From Gordonibacter sp. 28C (GTDB taxonomy: Bacteria > Actinomycetota > Coriobacteriia > Coriobacteriales > Eggerthellaceae): a DNA stretch of 64,000 nt. The translations under genes and the position numbers were made by a program. Location: positions 1-64,000 of the forward strand of contig NZ_PPTR01000006.1 in the NCBI RefSeq assembly GCF_003339845.1, given 5' to 3'. Below are positions 17,593 through 28,221 of the stretch, in pieces (positions within the stretch are counted from its first letter, which is position 1; every line of letters starts with the position of its first letter). The notes under the pieces are model-generated. The model was not told where the DNA came from. It searched no databases and was given only the letters and a program-made list of their open reading frames with translations.

Positions 17593-17618
17593 CGGTGCAG
17601 AAAGGCACCGCTACTCGC
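17585..17618. terminator. Perfect 14-bp hairpin at the end of the permease gene
   Basis: Arms 17585-17598 and 17605-17618 are exact complements around a 6-nt loop and include the permease stop codon. There is no T run. It lies between convergent genes and probably ends both transcripts. Confidence 0.6.
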
Positions 17619-17645
17619 AGCGCCGGCCCCGATCCCGGCCCGGTC

Positions 17646-20600
17646 CTACGCCTTCTCGGTCTCTATCTCCAGCTCGCCCATCTTTTCCTGAGCGGCGTGC
17701 GGGCGACCGGCGTCCACGAACTTGTCGCGCGTCGCCTTCGCCTCGGCCTCCTTGTCGGCCAGGTTCGCCTTCGCCACGGATATCATGAGCTTGATGCGGT
17801 TGAGCTGGTTCACCTCGGACGCGCCGGGATCGTAGTCCACGGCCACGATGTTGCTGTCGGGGTAGCGGCGGCGCAGCTCCTTGATCACGGCCTTGCCCAC
17901 CACGTGGTTCGGCAGACAGGCGAACGGCTGCGTGCACACCACGTTCGGCGCGCCCGTCTTGATGAGCTCCACCATCTCGGCCGTGAGCAGCCACCCCTCG
18001 CCCATCGAGTTGCATAGGCTCAAGATCTCGCTCGCGTACTCGGCCAGCTCGTAGATGTCCGCCGGCGGCTGGAAGCGGCTCGACGCCTTGAGCGCGTTCG
18101 TCACCGGCGCGCGGAACCGCGCGATGACGTTGAGCGCGATGCGGCTGCCGAACGCGCCCTTGGCTGAACGCCCCAGCGGGTCTTTCTGGAAGATGCTGCC
18201 CGCGATGCCGAACAGGAAGAACTCAATGAGCCCCGGCACCACGGCCTCGCAGCCCTCGCGCTCGATGACGTCGACGATCTGGTTGTTCGCCGTGGGGTGG
18301 AACTTCACCAGGATCTCGCCCACCACGCCCACGCGCGGCTTCGTGCCCAGGCCCTCCAAAGGCAGCGTGTCGAAATCCTCCACGATGCGGCGCACGGTGT
18401 CCTTGAACACGCCGCGCTTCACCCCTTGCGACAGCTGGCCCTTGCATGTGGCCATCCAGTGGTCGAACAGGCGGTTCGCGCTGCCCGGCTCCACCTCGTA
18501 GGGGCGCGTGCGGTACAGGCACATCATGAGCAGGTCGCCGTAGCCCAGCGCGTACACGGCCTGCAGCAGCATCTTGGGCGTGACCTTAAAACCGGGGTTG
18601 TCCTCCCCCAGGTCTTTGAACGAAAGCGCGATAACCGGGATGTGCGGCAGCCCCACGGCGGCCAGCGCCTTGCGGATGAGCGAGATGTAGTTGGTGGCGC
18701 GGCAGCCGCCGCCCGTCTGCGTGATGATCACGGCCAGCTTGTCGGTGTCGTAGCGCCCCGACATCACAGCCTCCATGATCTGTCCGGTGACCAGGATGGA
18801 CGGGTAGCAGATGTCGTTGTTCACGTACTTCAGGCCCGCGTCCACCGCGCCGTGGTCCACCGACGGCAGAAGCTCGAAGTTATAGCCCTCCTTGCGGAAT
18901 ATCTCCACGAGCAAGTCGAAGTGGATGGGCGCCATCTGCGGGCAGAGGATGGTGTAGCCCTCGTCCTTCATCTGCTGCGTGAACACGGCGCGCGGGAACT
19001 CGCTCGAGGCGCCCTCGCGTTGGCGGAAACGCTCGATGACCTCGGGGGCGGCTTTCTCGGTGAACGTCTCGGGCGGCGCGGGCACGGCCGCGGCCGCCGC
19101 TGCTTTGAGAGCGGCTTCGCTCTCCTCGGCCAACTCCTCGGCGATGGCCGCCTCCGTCGCGCCGGTCTTCTCGGCCACGGCCGCGTCGGGCGTGGAGATG
19201 AACTTGTCGGGGTCGAAGCTCATGGCCGGGCAGCCGCGCGGCATGAGCTCGGCTTCGGCGGCCTCGTCGGCTTGGTCCTTCAGCGCCGCCAGCAGGCTGC
19301 GCACGCGGATGCGCGCCGCGCCCAGGTTCGACACCTCGTCGATCTTCAGCACGGTGTACACCTTGCCCGCGCGCTCGATGATCTCCTGCACCTGGTCGGT
19401 GGTGAGCGCGTCCAGGCCGCAGCCGAAGCTGTTGAGCTGGATGAGGTCCAGGTCGCGCCGCTCGGTGGCCACCTTCGCCGCCGCGTACAGGCGCGTGTGG
19501 TACATCCACTGGTCCACCAGGCGTATGGGGCGCTCCAGCATGCCTAGATGCGCGATGGAGTCCTCGGTGAGCACGGCCAGCCCGAAGCTGGTCAGCAGCT
19601 CAGGGATGGCGTGGTTGATCTCGGGGTCGTTGTGGTAGGGGCGGCCGGCCAGCACGATGCCGTGCGTGCCCGTGGCCTCCATCCAGGCCAGCGTCTCCTC
19701 GCCCTTCGCGCGGATGTCGCGCTTGAACGCCTCGTCCTCGCCCCACGCGGCGTCCACGGCGGCGTCCACCTCGGCCTGCGTCGGCGCGCCAGATGCGCCC
19801 ATGAGCTCCGGGTGCGCCTCGACCAGCTCCACGAACAAGCGCTTCTTCAGGTGCTCCTTCTGGTCGTAGGGCAGCCACGGGTTCAGGAACGGCACGTCCG
19901 ACGTGCGCAGCTCGTCGATGTTCAGGCGCAGCGCCTCGGGGTAGCTGGCCACGATGGGGCAGTTGAAGTGGTTGCCCGCGCCCTCGTCCTCCTGGCGCTC
20001 CCACTTGCTGCACGGGAACCAGATGAAGTCGGGGTGCTTGTCCAGCAGGTTCATGATGTGGCCGTGGGAAAGCTTCGCCGGGTAGCACACGCTCTCCGAC
20101 GGCATGGACTCGATGCCGGCCTCGTAGGTCTTCTTCGTGGACGGGTCGGAAAGCACCACGCGGAAGCCCAGCTTCGTGAAGAACGTGAACCAGAACGGAT
20201 AGTTCTCGTACAGGTTCAGCGCGCGCGGGATGCCCACCGAGCCGCGCGGCGCCTCGTCGGCAGCCAGCGGTTCGTAGACGTCGAACAGGCGGCTCGACTT
20301 GTACTCGAACAGGTTCGGCACGACGCTCTTGTTCTCGTCGAACGTGCCCGCGCCCTTCTCGCAGCGGTTGCCCGTGATGAAGCGGCGATGCTTGCCGGTG
20401 ATGTCGTCCTTGCCGAAGTCGTTCACCGTGAGCAGGCAGCTGTTCGAGCAGCCCTTGCAGCGCACGGTCTTGTGCGTGGGGGAAAGGGCCTCGATCTGCT
20501 CGAGCGTGAGCAGGGTGGAGGCGACGGCCGCCGGGGCGGCCGGCTTGTCGTCGTCGGTGCTCCATGCGGCGCCGGCCTCGGCCTTGCGCGCCTCGCGCGC

Positions 20601-22541
20601 GACGGCCTCGTGGTAGCGGTCGCGCGCCAAGAGGGCGGCGCCGAACGCGCCCATGTTGCCCGCGATGTCGGGGCGCACGGCCTCGACCTCTGACAGCTGC
20701 TCGAACGCGCGCAGCACGGCGTCGTTCAATAACGTGCCGCCCTGCACGATGACCTTCGTGCCCACGTCGTGCGGGTCGCGGATCTTGATGACCTTGAACA
20801 GCGCGTTCTTGATGACGGAGATGGCCAGGCCCGCGGCGATGTCGCCCACGGTGGCGCCTTCCTTCTGCGCCTGCTTCACGCGGGAGTTCATGAACACGGT
20901 GCAGCGGCTGCCCAGGTCGACCGGGCGCTCGGCCTCGATGGCCGTCTGCGCGAACTCGGCCACGTCCAGGTTCAGGCCCGTGGCGAAGCTCTCGATGAAG
21001 CTGCCGCAGCCGGACGAGCACGCCTCGTTCAGCATGATGTGGTCGATCACGCCGTCCTTCACGCGCAGGCACTTCATGTCCTGGCCGCCGATGTCCAAGA
21101 TGAACTCCACGCCCGGCAGCATCTCCTGCGCGCCGCGCAGATGCGCCACCGTCTCGATCTCGCCGGAGTCCACGCGCAGCGCCTCGAGCAGCAAATGCTC
21201 GCCGTAGCCCGTGACCGTGGCGTGGCCGATGCGCACGAGCGGGCGGCCGGTGTCCTCGTCCACCGGCATGGCGTTGTACAGGTTCGCCAAGGCGGCCTTC
21301 GCGCAGCCCAGCACGTCGCCCTTGTTGCTGGCGTAGTGCGACCACAGAAGCGCCCCGTCCTCGCCGATGAGCGCGGCCTTGAACGTGGTCGAGCCGGCGT
21401 CGATGCCCAGGTACGCCGTGCCCTCGTAGCCCATGAGGTCGCCGCGGCGCACGGTCTCGGAAGCATGGCGCCGCTTGAACGCGGCGTAGTCGTCGGGGGT
21501 GGCGAACAGGGGGTCCAGGCGCACGACCTCGGAACCCTGGATGTCGCCCAGGTTCTTCAGGCGGTCGAGCACGTCGGACAGGCGCTCGGCCTTCACCGTT
21601 TCGCTGGCCGCGCCGGCGATGGCGCAGCCGTTGGCCACGAACAGGTGGGCGTTGGGGGGCACGATGATGTGCTCGTCGTCCAGCTGAAGCGTCTCGTAGA
21701 AGCGTTTGCGCAGCTCGGGCAGGTACTGCAACGGACCGCCGAGGAAGGCCACGTGGCCGCGGATGGGCCGGCCGCATGCCAGGCCGGAGATGGTCTGCGT
21801 GACCACCGACTGGAAGATGGACGCGGCGATGTCCTCCTTGCGCGCACCCTCGTTCAGCAGCGGTTGCACGTCGGTCTTGGCGAACACGCCGCAGCGGCTG
21901 GCAATGGGGTAGATGGTCTGCTCGTTTCGCGCGAGCTCGTTCAAGCCGCCCGCGTCGGTGTTCAGCAACGTGGCCATCTGGTCGATGAAGGCGCCCGTGC
22001 CGCCGGCGCACGTGCCGTTCATGCGCTGCTCGATGCCCTGGTCGAAGTAGATGATCTTCGCGTCCTCGCCGCCCAGCTCGATGGCCACGTCGGTGGCGGG
22101 GATGAAGGTTTCCACCGCCGTCTTCGACGCGATGACCTCCTGCACGAACTCCACGCCCAACCATTGGGCCAGAAGCAGGCCGCCCGAGCCGGTGATGGCG
22201 ATGGTCATGGCCTCGCCGCCGAAGTCGGCCGCGGCCTCCTCCAGCACCTCCACGATGGTGGCGCGCACGTCGGCGTGGTGGCGGCGGTACACGGAGAACT
22301 TCACGTCGTTCTCCCCGTCAAGGATGGCCAGCTTCACCGTGGTGGAACCCACGTCGATGCCGATGTGCAGCGAGCCCTCCGCCGGCGCGTCGGGAGCCGC
22401 CTGCGCGGTGTCGGGCGTCGTTTGCGCAGCAGTGGAGGTCGCCGCGCCGTCTGAGGCTGGGGCGCTCGCCGCCGAAGCCTCCGGCATCGACGCCGCGTCC
22501 TCCGCTTGGTTTTCCTTGGTGCTCATGGGCTCGTTCGCCAT
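17646..22541 (-). CDS. Giant 2-hydroxyacyl-CoA dehydratase activase-like fusion protein
   Basis: The 1631-residue protein begins with an Ala/Thr/Pro-rich linker. Two BadF/HgdC-type ATPase domains follow (about 58-330 and 380-650), each with DVGSTTVK or DAGSTTFK phosphate loops and a cluster-ligand cysteine segment ([20 protein letters not shown]). Next are a cysteine-rich segment (CKGCSNSC), a DUF2229 domain, and a C-terminal region related to the dehydratase D-component family. Such activases transfer ATP-driven low-potential electrons to a radical dehydratase. The substrate is unknown. The ATG at 22541 has AAAGGAG upstream. It sits 57 bp behind a TetR gene, probably cotranscribed. The fused form contrasts with separate activase and dehydratase genes. 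Confidence 0.85.
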   Translation of the reverse strand: MANEPMSTKENQAEDAASMPEASAASAPASDGAATSTAAQTTPDTAQAAPDAPAEGSLHIGIDVGSTTVKLAILDGENDVKFSVYRRHHADVRATIVEVLEEAAADFGGEAMTIAITGSGGLLLAQWLGVEFVQEVIASKTAVETFIPATDVAIELGGEDAKIIYFDQGIEQRMNGTCAGGTGAFIDQMATLLNTDAGGLNELARNEQTIYPIASRCGVFAKTDVQPLLNEGARKEDIAASIFQSVVTQTISGLACGRPIRGHVAFLGGPLQYLPELRKRFYETLQLDDEHIIVPPNAHLFVANGCAIAGAASETVKAERLSDVLDRLKNLGDIQGSEVVRLDPLFATPDDYAAFKRRHASETVRRGDLMGYEGTAYLGIDAGSTTFKAALIGEDGALLWSHYASNKGDVLGCAKAALANLYNAMPVDEDTGRPLVRIGHATVTGYGEHLLLEALRVDSGEIETVAHLRGAQEMLPGVEFILDIGGQDMKCLRVKDGVIDHIMLNEACSSGCGSFIESFATGLNLDVAEFAQTAIEAERPVDLGSRCTVFMNSRVKQAQKEGATVGDIAAGLAISVIKNALFKVIKIRDPHDVGTKVIVQGGTLLNDAVLRAFEQLSEVEAVRPDIAGNMGAFGAALLARDRYHEAVAREARKAEAGAAWSTDDDKPAAPAAVASTLLTLEQIEALSPTHKTVRCKGCSNSCLLTVNDFGKDDITGKHRRFITGNRCEKGAGTFDENKSVVPNLFEYKSSRLFDVYEPLAADEAPRGSVGIPRALNLYENYPFWFTFFTKLGFRVVLSDPSTKKTYEAGIESMPSESVCYPAKLSHGHIMNLLDKHPDFIWFPCSKWERQEDEGAGNHFNCPIVASYPEALRLNIDELRTSDVPFLNPWLPYDQKEHLKKRLFVELVEAHPELMGASGAPTQAEVDAAVDAAWGEDEAFKRDIRAKGEETLAWMEATGTHGIVLAGRPYHNDPEINHAIPELLTSFGLAVLTEDSIAHLGMLERPIRLVDQWMYHTRLYAAAKVATERRDLDLIQLNSFGCGLDALTTDQVQEIIERAGKVYTVLKIDEVSNLGAARIRVRSLLAALKDQADEAAEAELMPRGCPAMSFDPDKFISTPDAAVAEKTGATEAAIAEELAEESEAALKAAAAAAVPAPPETFTEKAAPEVIERFRQREGASSEFPRAVFTQQMKDEGYTILCPQMAPIHFDLLVEIFRKEGYNFELLPSVDHGAVDAGLKYVNNDICYPSILVTGQIMEAVMSGRYDTDKLAVIITQTGGGCRATNYISLIRKALAAVGLPHIPVIALSFKDLGEDNPGFKVTPKMLLQAVYALGYGDLLMMCLYRTRPYEVEPGSANRLFDHWMATCKGQLSQGVKRGVFKDTVRRIVEDFDTLPLEGLGTKPRVGVVGEILVKFHPTANNQIVDVIEREGCEAVVPGLIEFFLFGIAGSIFQKDPLGRSAKGAFGSRIALNVIARFRAPVTNALKASSRFQPPADIYELAEYASEILSLCNSMGEGWLLTAEMVELIKTGAPNVVCTQPFACLPNHVVGKAVIKELRRRYPDSNIVAVDYDPGASEVNQLNRIKLMISVAKANLADKEAEAKATRDKFVDAGRPHAAQEKMGELEIETEKA

Positions 22542-22598
22542 GGCCTTCTCCTTTGCAAGTTCCCTCACGTTCGCCCTCTCGGCAGATGCCGGAAGACG

Positions 22599-23291
22599 CT
22601 ACAGTTTGATCGATTCGCCCGGCTTGATGAAGAACAGGCGCATGGCTATGAGCGCCATCTCCTCCGAGCTTTCCCGCATGCCCGTCTCTATCCACCGCTC
22701 TATCACGCCCAGGTAGGCCGACGCGAAGAACGCCACGTAGTAGCCCACGAACGGCGCGGGATCGTTGCGGTAGCGTTCGTGGAGGATGGACTGGACCAGG
22801 TTCGTGCACACGGAGTCGCGCAGGCGCGGGCCGAAGCGCACGTCGCCGCCGGGCCCCAGCACCGCGTGCAGGAAGTCGCCCTGCTCGCGCAGGTAGTCGA
22901 ACAGCTCCACCAAAAACGGCAGGGGCTTCTTGCGCGCACGGTACGTCATGAGGCTGCGCACGGTGAGGTCCTGCATCTGCGCCTGGAATCGCTCGAGGTC
23001 GTCCATGACCTCGTCCTCCAGCGCCGCCAGCAGCGACTCTTTGTCGTGAAAGTGGTTGTAGAACGTGCCGCGGTTCAAATCGGCGCGCTCGCACAGGTCG
23101 TTCACCGTGAACCCGTCGAATCCGCGCTCCTCCATGAGCTCGATGAGCGCGTCGCGCAGCGCCCGCTTCGAGCGGGTGATGCGCCGGTCCTCGCAGCACG
23201 CCGAAGCGGGACCCGCCGCGACGGGCCCTGCTGCAACCGGCGCGGCCTTCCCAGCCCTCGCGTTCGTGCTTTCTGCCACGGCAATCGCCAT
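22599..23291 (-). CDS. TetR/AcrR-family regulator upstream of the activase fusion
   Basis: The 230-residue protein has an alanine/proline-rich N-terminal extension (residues 1-30), then a TetR helix-turn-helix (FTVNDLCERADLNRGTFYNHF) and a TetR_C_7-like helical domain. I chose the ATG at 23291, with GAAGGGACG upstream; the one at 23411 would lie inside the operator palindrome. The nearest target is the activase fusion in the same transcript. The signal molecule is unknown. Confidence 0.85.
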   Translation of the reverse strand: MAIAVAESTNARAGKAAPVAAGPVAAGPASACCEDRRITRSKRALRDALIELMEERGFDGFTVNDLCERADLNRGTFYNHFHDKESLLAALEDEVMDDLERFQAQMQDLTVRSLMTYRARKKPLPFLVELFDYLREQGDFLHAVLGPGGDVRFGPRLRDSVCTNLVQSILHERYRNDPAPFVGYYVAFFASAYLGVIERWIETGMRESSEEMALIAMRLFFIKPGESIKL

Positions 23292-23395
23292 GCGCGTCCC
23301 TTCTATAACAGCCCGTTCGAACGGCTCGCCGGAGCAGCCCGCCAAGAGCAACCCGCCCGAACGAACTAGGCGCTTTTGAACATTTCGACCAATAA

Positions 23396-23410
23396 TGAAC
23401 ACTTTGTTCA
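23396..23410. promoter_or_regulatory. TetR operator candidate, TGAACA-CTT-TGTTCA
   Basis: A perfect 6-bp inverted repeat with a 3-bp spacer lies 105 bp upstream of the TetR start, in an AT-rich patch. A further half site TGAACA lies at 23376-23381. It fits an autoregulatory operator. Confidence 0.5.
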
Positions 23411-23710
23411 ATAGCGGTTATTGTACGAGGAAGCCGCCGAGATTTCAACGCCTCTCCACAAACCCCGGCGGTTCGGCAGAGAGAACCCGACGAAACGCAC
23501 GAAAATGCGAGCAGAGTTGCGCTTCGAAACCTGCATTCGCAGCCGCGTTCTCAAGCAATTCTTGAATTGCCTGTTCAGAGGCTTAGCGCGTTGGGCGACG
23601 AACGAGGCGGAGCGCCTTCATCGCCCCGAGACGTAACATTGCTCGCTTTTTTGTGCGTTTCAGGCGTCTTCCGCCTCCAAACCAGCATTGACATGCACCT
23701 GGTCAGGTTG

Positions 23711-23822
23711 TCATCCTGAGCATGCAACAGTCCAGTGGACTGTTGCACTCCCGAGCACGCGGAGCGAGCGCAGGGAGGCATCGCGAAGCGATGAGCGGCG
23801 CAAGCCACCGGAGCGAAGGATC
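23711..23822. repeat. Interspersed repeat-like element with 12-bp inverted arms
   Basis: Arms TGCAACAGTCCA (23723-23734) and TGGACTGTTGCA (23736-23747) pair perfectly around one base. The element begins TCATCCTGAGC and ends near GCGAAGGATCC. A second copy of the same start and a different 13-bp arm pair occurs at 61992-62062. The shared start and hairpin layout suggest a dispersed intergenic family. Confidence 0.55.
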
Positions 23823-24010
23823 CCGCGCGGCGACAGCCGAAGCGCTTTTAGTTGGCACCGAGTGGGTTCCTTCGTCCCCGTTTCGCAGGATCCCCAGCGT
23901 TAAGTCGGAGTCGATGCGAACCCGCCCGTATAGCTCGACGCCGGATCCCCGTCGAGCGGCCGAACAGGGACACGTCGTGGCCGACCCTGCAGCAAAAGCA
24001 GCTCTGAAGT

Positions 24011-24168
24011 CACGAAAATCACCGCTGTGAAGCATCTTGTGCAAACGTCAGGCAAGCCGTCGTCTCGAGACCTGGGGAAACGCACACAACTCGAAAAGAG
24101 GGTGCGCCCAAGGAGCGCCCGGAGGCCCTTCGGAGCCGCGAAAACGCTTCACAGCGGTGATTTTCGTG
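24011..24168. repeat. 23-bp perfect inverted repeat flanking a 112-bp core
   Basis: Bases 24011-24033 and 24146-24168 are exact reverse complements. The core has no open frame that I can support. Perfect ends at this spacing may be the ends of a small miniature transposon-like element, or the stem of a structured RNA. No transposase is present in the window. Confidence 0.6.
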
Positions 24169-24290
24169 CTTTCAAGGCGGAGTTTCGCGCATGAGACCTA
24201 CCCACGCATCGAAGCGCCCTGCCCGGAACGGGTGTCCCAAACAGGTACAGGCACTTTTTGGAACATTGTCACCCCGTCGTACGTCGAGCG

Positions 24291-24320
24291 TTGACACGAG
24301 GGGCGCGCTTCTCCTAGCAT
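24291..24320 (+). promoter_or_regulatory. Promoter of birA
   Basis: A perfect -35 TTGACA (24291-24296) is followed after 18 bp by TAGCAT (24315-24320). The start site would lie near 24327, about 20 bp before the birA ATG. Confidence 0.6.
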
Positions 24321-24346
24321 GGGGGTTCGCGAAGGGAAGGCGCTCG

Positions 24347-25318
24347 ATGGGAACCAAGGAACAACTGCTGCGGATGCTGGAGGACAACCGCGACCGGCAC
24401 GTGTCGGGCGCGCGGCTGGCCGAGGCCATCGGCGTGAGCCGCAACGCCGTGTGGAAGGCCGTGGAGTCGCTGCGCGCGGAGGGCTACCGCATAGAGGCGG
24501 CCACGAACCGGGGGTACCGCCTGGCGCAAGAGAACGACCTGCTGTCGCCCGCCAGCATCGAGCGGTTCCTGCCTGCGAACCATCCGTTCGACATCGCGGT
24601 GCGCAAGCGCTTGGACTCCACGAACGCCGAAGCGCGGCGGCGCGCGCTCGGCGGCGCGCGCGAGGGCGCGGTGGTGCTGGCCGAGGAGCAGACCGCCGGG
24701 CGCGGCCGTTTGGGCAAGACGTTCTACTCCCCCGCCGGATCGGGCGTGTACCTGAGCATGGTGCTGCGCCCGAGCTTGCAGGCCGACCGCGCGCAGTACC
24801 TCACCTGCGCCGCCGCCGTGGCGTGCGCGCAGGCCATCGAGGCCGTCACCGGCAAAGAAGCCCTTATCAAGTGGGTGAACGACATCTACTGCGACGGCCG
24901 CAAGGTGGCGGGCATCCTCACCGAGGGCGTGGTGGACATGGAATCGGGGCGCTTCGAGCACGCCGTGCTGGGCATGGGCGTGAACGTGAGGAGGCCCGCC
25001 GCCGGCTTCCCCAGCGACATAGCCGACGTGGCGGGGGCCGTGAGCGACGAGGCCGTGGGGGCGCTGCGCAGTCGATTGGCCGCCGAGATGCTCGCACGGT
25101 TCTGGCGCATCTACGAGAACCTGCCCGATCTGGCGTTCCGCGAGGAGTACCGGCACCGCTGCTTTTTACTGGGGCAGCCCATCGTGATGACGCGCAACGG
25201 CACGCGTATGCGCGTGCGCGCCATCGACCTCACCGCAGATTTCAAGCTGGTGGTGGAGCTGCCGGACAAGACGCGCTGGGAGCTGCCCTACGGCGAAGTG
25301 AGCACGGCAAGCGCTTGA
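24347..25318 (+). CDS. birA: Bifunctional biotin operon repressor / biotin-protein ligase
   Basis: The 323-residue protein has an N-terminal winged helix-turn-helix (residues about 5-60, SGARLAEAIGVSRNAVWK) and a biotin ligase domain with the biotinyl-AMP loop GRGRLGKTFYS. The catalytic KWVNDIY motif and a C-terminal SH3-like domain follow. It activates biotin with ATP, attaches it to carboxylase or decarboxylase carrier proteins, and can repress biotin genes. The length and domain order match full-length BirA. The ATG at 24347 has GAAGGGAAGG upstream. No biotin-synthesis gene is nearby, so the regulated targets lie elsewhere. Confidence 0.93.
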   Translation: MGTKEQLLRMLEDNRDRHVSGARLAEAIGVSRNAVWKAVESLRAEGYRIEAATNRGYRLAQENDLLSPASIERFLPANHPFDIAVRKRLDSTNAEARRRALGGAREGAVVLAEEQTAGRGRLGKTFYSPAGSGVYLSMVLRPSLQADRAQYLTCAAAVACAQAIEAVTGKEALIKWVNDIYCDGRKVAGILTEGVVDMESGRFEHAVLGMGVNVRRPAAGFPSDIADVAGAVSDEAVGALRSRLAAEMLARFWRIYENLPDLAFREEYRHRCFLLGQPIVMTRNGTRMRVRAIDLTADFKLVVELPDKTRWELPYGEVSTASA

Positions 25319-25366
25319 CGCAAGCGAGGCGCCGCAACGACGGCGCGGCACGTCGGAGCCTGGCGG

Positions 25367-26611
25367 CTACCGCCCGGTGCGACGCGCCTCCGCGGCGTAA
25401 TGCGCCCCCGCCGCCAACGCCCCCGCAACCGAAACCGCCGCCAGGAACGCGTAGCCCGCGCCGAGGGACGACCAGCCGGCCAACGCCCCCACGATCATCG
25501 GAAACAGGCTCATGCCCACCGCGTACACTGCTTGGAAGAATCCCATGGCCGTCGAGCTTTTCCCAGGAGGGACCTCCACCATCGACTCCGACGTCAGGTA
25601 CGACAAAAGAATGCCCGTCGACATGCCGGGCAGCGCCTGCAAAACGAACACCGCGTAGATGTTCCCCGCTGCGGGGACCAGCACGCAGTACACGCCCATC
25701 AAGACGAACACGAGCGGCACGTAGAACCGCGGCCCCCGGCGGGCGCAGCGCTCCGTGGAGGCGAACTGCGCCGATGCTACGGCGGCCACCATGTAGAACA
25801 CCGAAGCGGCGCCGACGAACCCCGCGGAGGCGCCCTCGTCCCGAAGGATCTGCGTGGTGAACGACATGGCCGTGGACATCTGGACGCCCTGCTGCACCAG
25901 CGCGAGCACCGCGAACAGCACGAGCCGCCTGTTCGCGCACACCGACAGCAGATCCCTTACGGCTGCGAAGCCGCCGGGCCGGGCCGCAGGCGGCGCGGCG
26001 GCGGAGGCCGCGTCCGCCGCAGGTGCCTCTACCGCCGCGGCCGACGGGGCGTCGCCGCGAGAAAAGCCCTCGTCCTGCCGGATAAAGGCGCTGGCCGCCA
26101 CCCCTGCGAAGCCGGCGACCGCACCCGCTGTGCAGAGCAGCGGCATGCCGCCGAACCCGTACAGGGCGGTTCCGAACACGAACGCCAGACACATGCCCAG
26201 GTTGCACGCCATGACCATGATGCTCGTCGCCTTCTGCTGCTTGCCCGGTGGGTAGTATTGGCCGTACAGCACCATGAACGATATCCAGGTGGACGCGGCG
26301 CATCCCGATATGATGCTGGCTACGAGGTACCCCTGCTCGTCGGGAGCCAGGACCCTGACGACGCAGGCCGCGCCGCCCAGCGCGACGCCTGCGGTGATGA
26401 TGGCGCGGTGGCGCCCCAGGCGGTCGGCCATCACGCCCAGCGGAATCCTGAGCACGATCTGCATCGCTCCGTAAGCGCCGATAACCGCGCCGACGACCCC
26501 CGCCGCGACGCCCATCCCCGTCAAGTAGGGCGTCTGGTAGGGCACGTACACGTACAGGGAAAACCACAGGCACACCACCGCGACGAAGTGCGCCGCCTTG
26601 CTTCGGGACAT
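25367..26611 (-). CDS. Major facilitator superfamily transporter
   Basis: The 414-residue protein has twelve predicted membrane helices and a central loop rich in Ala/Pro (residues about 190-220). The loop between helices two and three carries an MFS motif (GVMADRLGRHR). The substrate cannot be assigned. The ATG at 26611 has AAGAGGTGG upstream. It converges on birA (stop-to-stop gap 48 bp) and is divergent from the DUF711 gene. Confidence 0.8.
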   Translation of the reverse strand: MSRSKAAHFVAVVCLWFSLYVYVPYQTPYLTGMGVAAGVVGAVIGAYGAMQIVLRIPLGVMADRLGRHRAIITAGVALGGAACVVRVLAPDEQGYLVASIISGCAASTWISFMVLYGQYYPPGKQQKATSIMVMACNLGMCLAFVFGTALYGFGGMPLLCTAGAVAGFAGVAASAFIRQDEGFSRGDAPSAAAVEAPAADAASAAAPPAARPGGFAAVRDLLSVCANRRLVLFAVLALVQQGVQMSTAMSFTTQILRDEGASAGFVGAASVFYMVAAVASAQFASTERCARRGPRFYVPLVFVLMGVYCVLVPAAGNIYAVFVLQALPGMSTGILLSYLTSESMVEVPPGKSSTAMGFFQAVYAVGMSLFPMIVGALAGWSSLGAGYAFLAAVSVAGALAAGAHYAAEARRTGR

Positions 26612-26803
26612 GCGCGTCCACCTCTTAAGAATGCCGTTCCGCCGTCGCTCTTGCCGGCAGCATTATACGCCGACCGCCCAAAGGGGCGCGAATCCACATG
26701 AGAAGAAACGCCGGAAAAGGGCCGGGCGCTTCATCGGCCGGACGGTTATTTGCTATGCTGGTTCGATACGCGCACGCACCACCTGAGAGAAAGACGGGAC
26801 GTC

Positions 26804-28168
26804 ATGCAGATCACGCCGGCCGAAATCGCCGAAACGCTTGCGATGGTGAGCAAGCAGCACCTCGACATCCGCACCATCACGCTGGGCTTGAACCTGCGAG
26901 GTTGCACGGACGCCGACATTGACGTCATGGCGCGCAAGGTATACGACCGCATGACCTCCGCCGCCGAGCGCCTCGTGCCCACGGCCGAGCAGCTGGAGCG
27001 CGAGTTCGGCATCCCCATCGTGAACAAGCGCATCTCCGTCACGCCCATCGCCGAGATATGCGCCGCCACCGACGCGGAGGACTTCACGCCCATCGCCGTG
27101 GCCATGGACAAGGCCGGCAAGGAGGTGGGCGTCGACTTCGTGGGCGGTTTCTCCGCGCTCGTGCACAAGGGCGCCTCGAAGGCCGACTGCAAGCTGATGA
27201 ACTCCATCCCCCACGCGCTGGCCGCCACCGACAACGTGTGCTCGTCGGTGAACGTGGGCTCCACGCGCGCCGGCATCAACATGGACGCCGCCTACCAGAT
27301 GGCCGGCATCGTGAAGAAGACGGCCGAGGCCACGGCCGACCGCCAGTGCATCGGCGCCGGCAAGCTGGTGGTGTTCTGCAACGCCGTGGAGGACAACCCC
27401 TTCATGGCCGGCGCGTTCCACGGATCGGGCGAGGCCGACGCCGTGGTGAACGTGGGCGTGTCGGGCCCGGGCGTAGTGCGCGCCGTGCTGGCCGACCTGC
27501 CCAAAGACGCCGACATCACGTCGGTGGCCGAGGCCATCAAGGCCACGGCGTTCAAGATCACGCGCGCCGGCGAGCTCATGGCGCGCGAGGCCTCCCAGCG
27601 CCTGGGCGTGCAGCAGGGCATCTTGGACCTTTCGCTGGCGCCGACGCCGGCCGAGGGCGACTCGGTGGCCGAGATCCTGGAGGCTATCGGCGTGGGCCAA
27701 TGCGGCGGCCCCGGCACCACGGCGGCGCTCGCCATGCTCAACGACGCCGTGAAGAAGGGCGGCGTCATGGCCTCGTCGTCCGTGGGCGGCCTGTCCGGCG
27801 CGTTCATCCCCGTGTCGGAGGACGCCGGCATGATTCGCGCGGCCGAGTCCGGCGCGCTGTCTTTGGAGAAGTTGGAGGCCATGACCTGCGTGTGCTCGGT
27901 GGGCCTGGACATGATAGCCGTGCCCGGCGACACGAGCGTGGAGACCATCTTCGGCATCATCGCCGACGAGTGCGCCATCGGCATGATCAACAACAAGACC
28001 ACCGCCGTGCGCATCATCCCCGCCATTGGCAAGCAGGTGGGCGACCGGTTGGATTTCGGCGGACTCTTGGGCTACGCGCCGGTCATGCCCGTGAACGGCC
28101 ATGCCGGCACCGTGTTCGCCCACCGCGGCGGCCGCATGCCCGCCCCCATCAACTCGCTGAAGAACTGA
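26804..28168 (+). CDS. PFL-family protein (DUF711)
   Basis: The 454-residue protein is a full-length DUF711 member, recognised by [14 protein letters not shown], by [17 protein letters not shown], and by the Gly-rich [19 protein letters not shown]. The family resembles pyruvate formate-lyase in fold and is conserved in many anaerobes, but its biochemical role is not settled. The ATG at 26804 has GAGAGAAAG upstream. A strong intrinsic terminator follows at 28190, so it forms a single-gene unit. A usual partner, an ACT-domain protein, is not adjacent here. Confidence 0.88.
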   Translation: MQITPAEIAETLAMVSKQHLDIRTITLGLNLRGCTDADIDVMARKVYDRMTSAAERLVPTAEQLEREFGIPIVNKRISVTPIAEICAATDAEDFTPIAVAMDKAGKEVGVDFVGGFSALVHKGASKADCKLMNSIPHALAATDNVCSSVNVGSTRAGINMDAAYQMAGIVKKTAEATADRQCIGAGKLVVFCNAVEDNPFMAGAFHGSGEADAVVNVGVSGPGVVRAVLADLPKDADITSVAEAIKATAFKITRAGELMAREASQRLGVQQGILDLSLAPTPAEGDSVAEILEAIGVGQCGGPGTTAALAMLNDAVKKGGVMASSSVGGLSGAFIPVSEDAGMIRAAESGALSLEKLEAMTCVCSVGLDMIAVPGDTSVETIFGIIADECAIGMINNKTTAVRIIPAIGKQVGDRLDFGGLLGYAPVMPVNGHAGTVFAHRGGRMPAPINSLKN

Positions 28169-28189
28169 CGCGAGCCAACAGCGCCTCTC

Positions 28190-28221
28190 GAAAGCGACCC
28201 TGCGGGGTCGCTTTCTTTTAA
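28190..28221 (+). terminator. Intrinsic terminator of the DUF711 gene
   Basis: An 11-bp perfect stem (28190-28200 with 28205-28215), a TGCG loop and a following TTTTA make a textbook terminator. The PIN-domain gene ends at 28218 on the other strand, so it may be shared. Confidence 0.85.

Larger units (their letters stand above)
23411..24290. other. Gene-free region rich in inverted repeats
   Basis: No coding region is supported here. It holds a 25-bp near-palindrome (23723-23747) within an element running from TCATCCTGAG at 23711 to GAAGGATC near 23815, and a 23-bp perfect inverted repeat (24011-24033 with 24146-24168) around a 112-bp core. The core contains GGAGCGCCCGGAGGC-like hairpin sequence. 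The rest shows nothing recognisable. Confidence 0.7.

Noticed and set aside
23411-24346. tRNA or rRNA gene in the long gap
   Set aside because: No cloverleaf with anticodon arm and CCA end, and no conserved rRNA segment, was seen.
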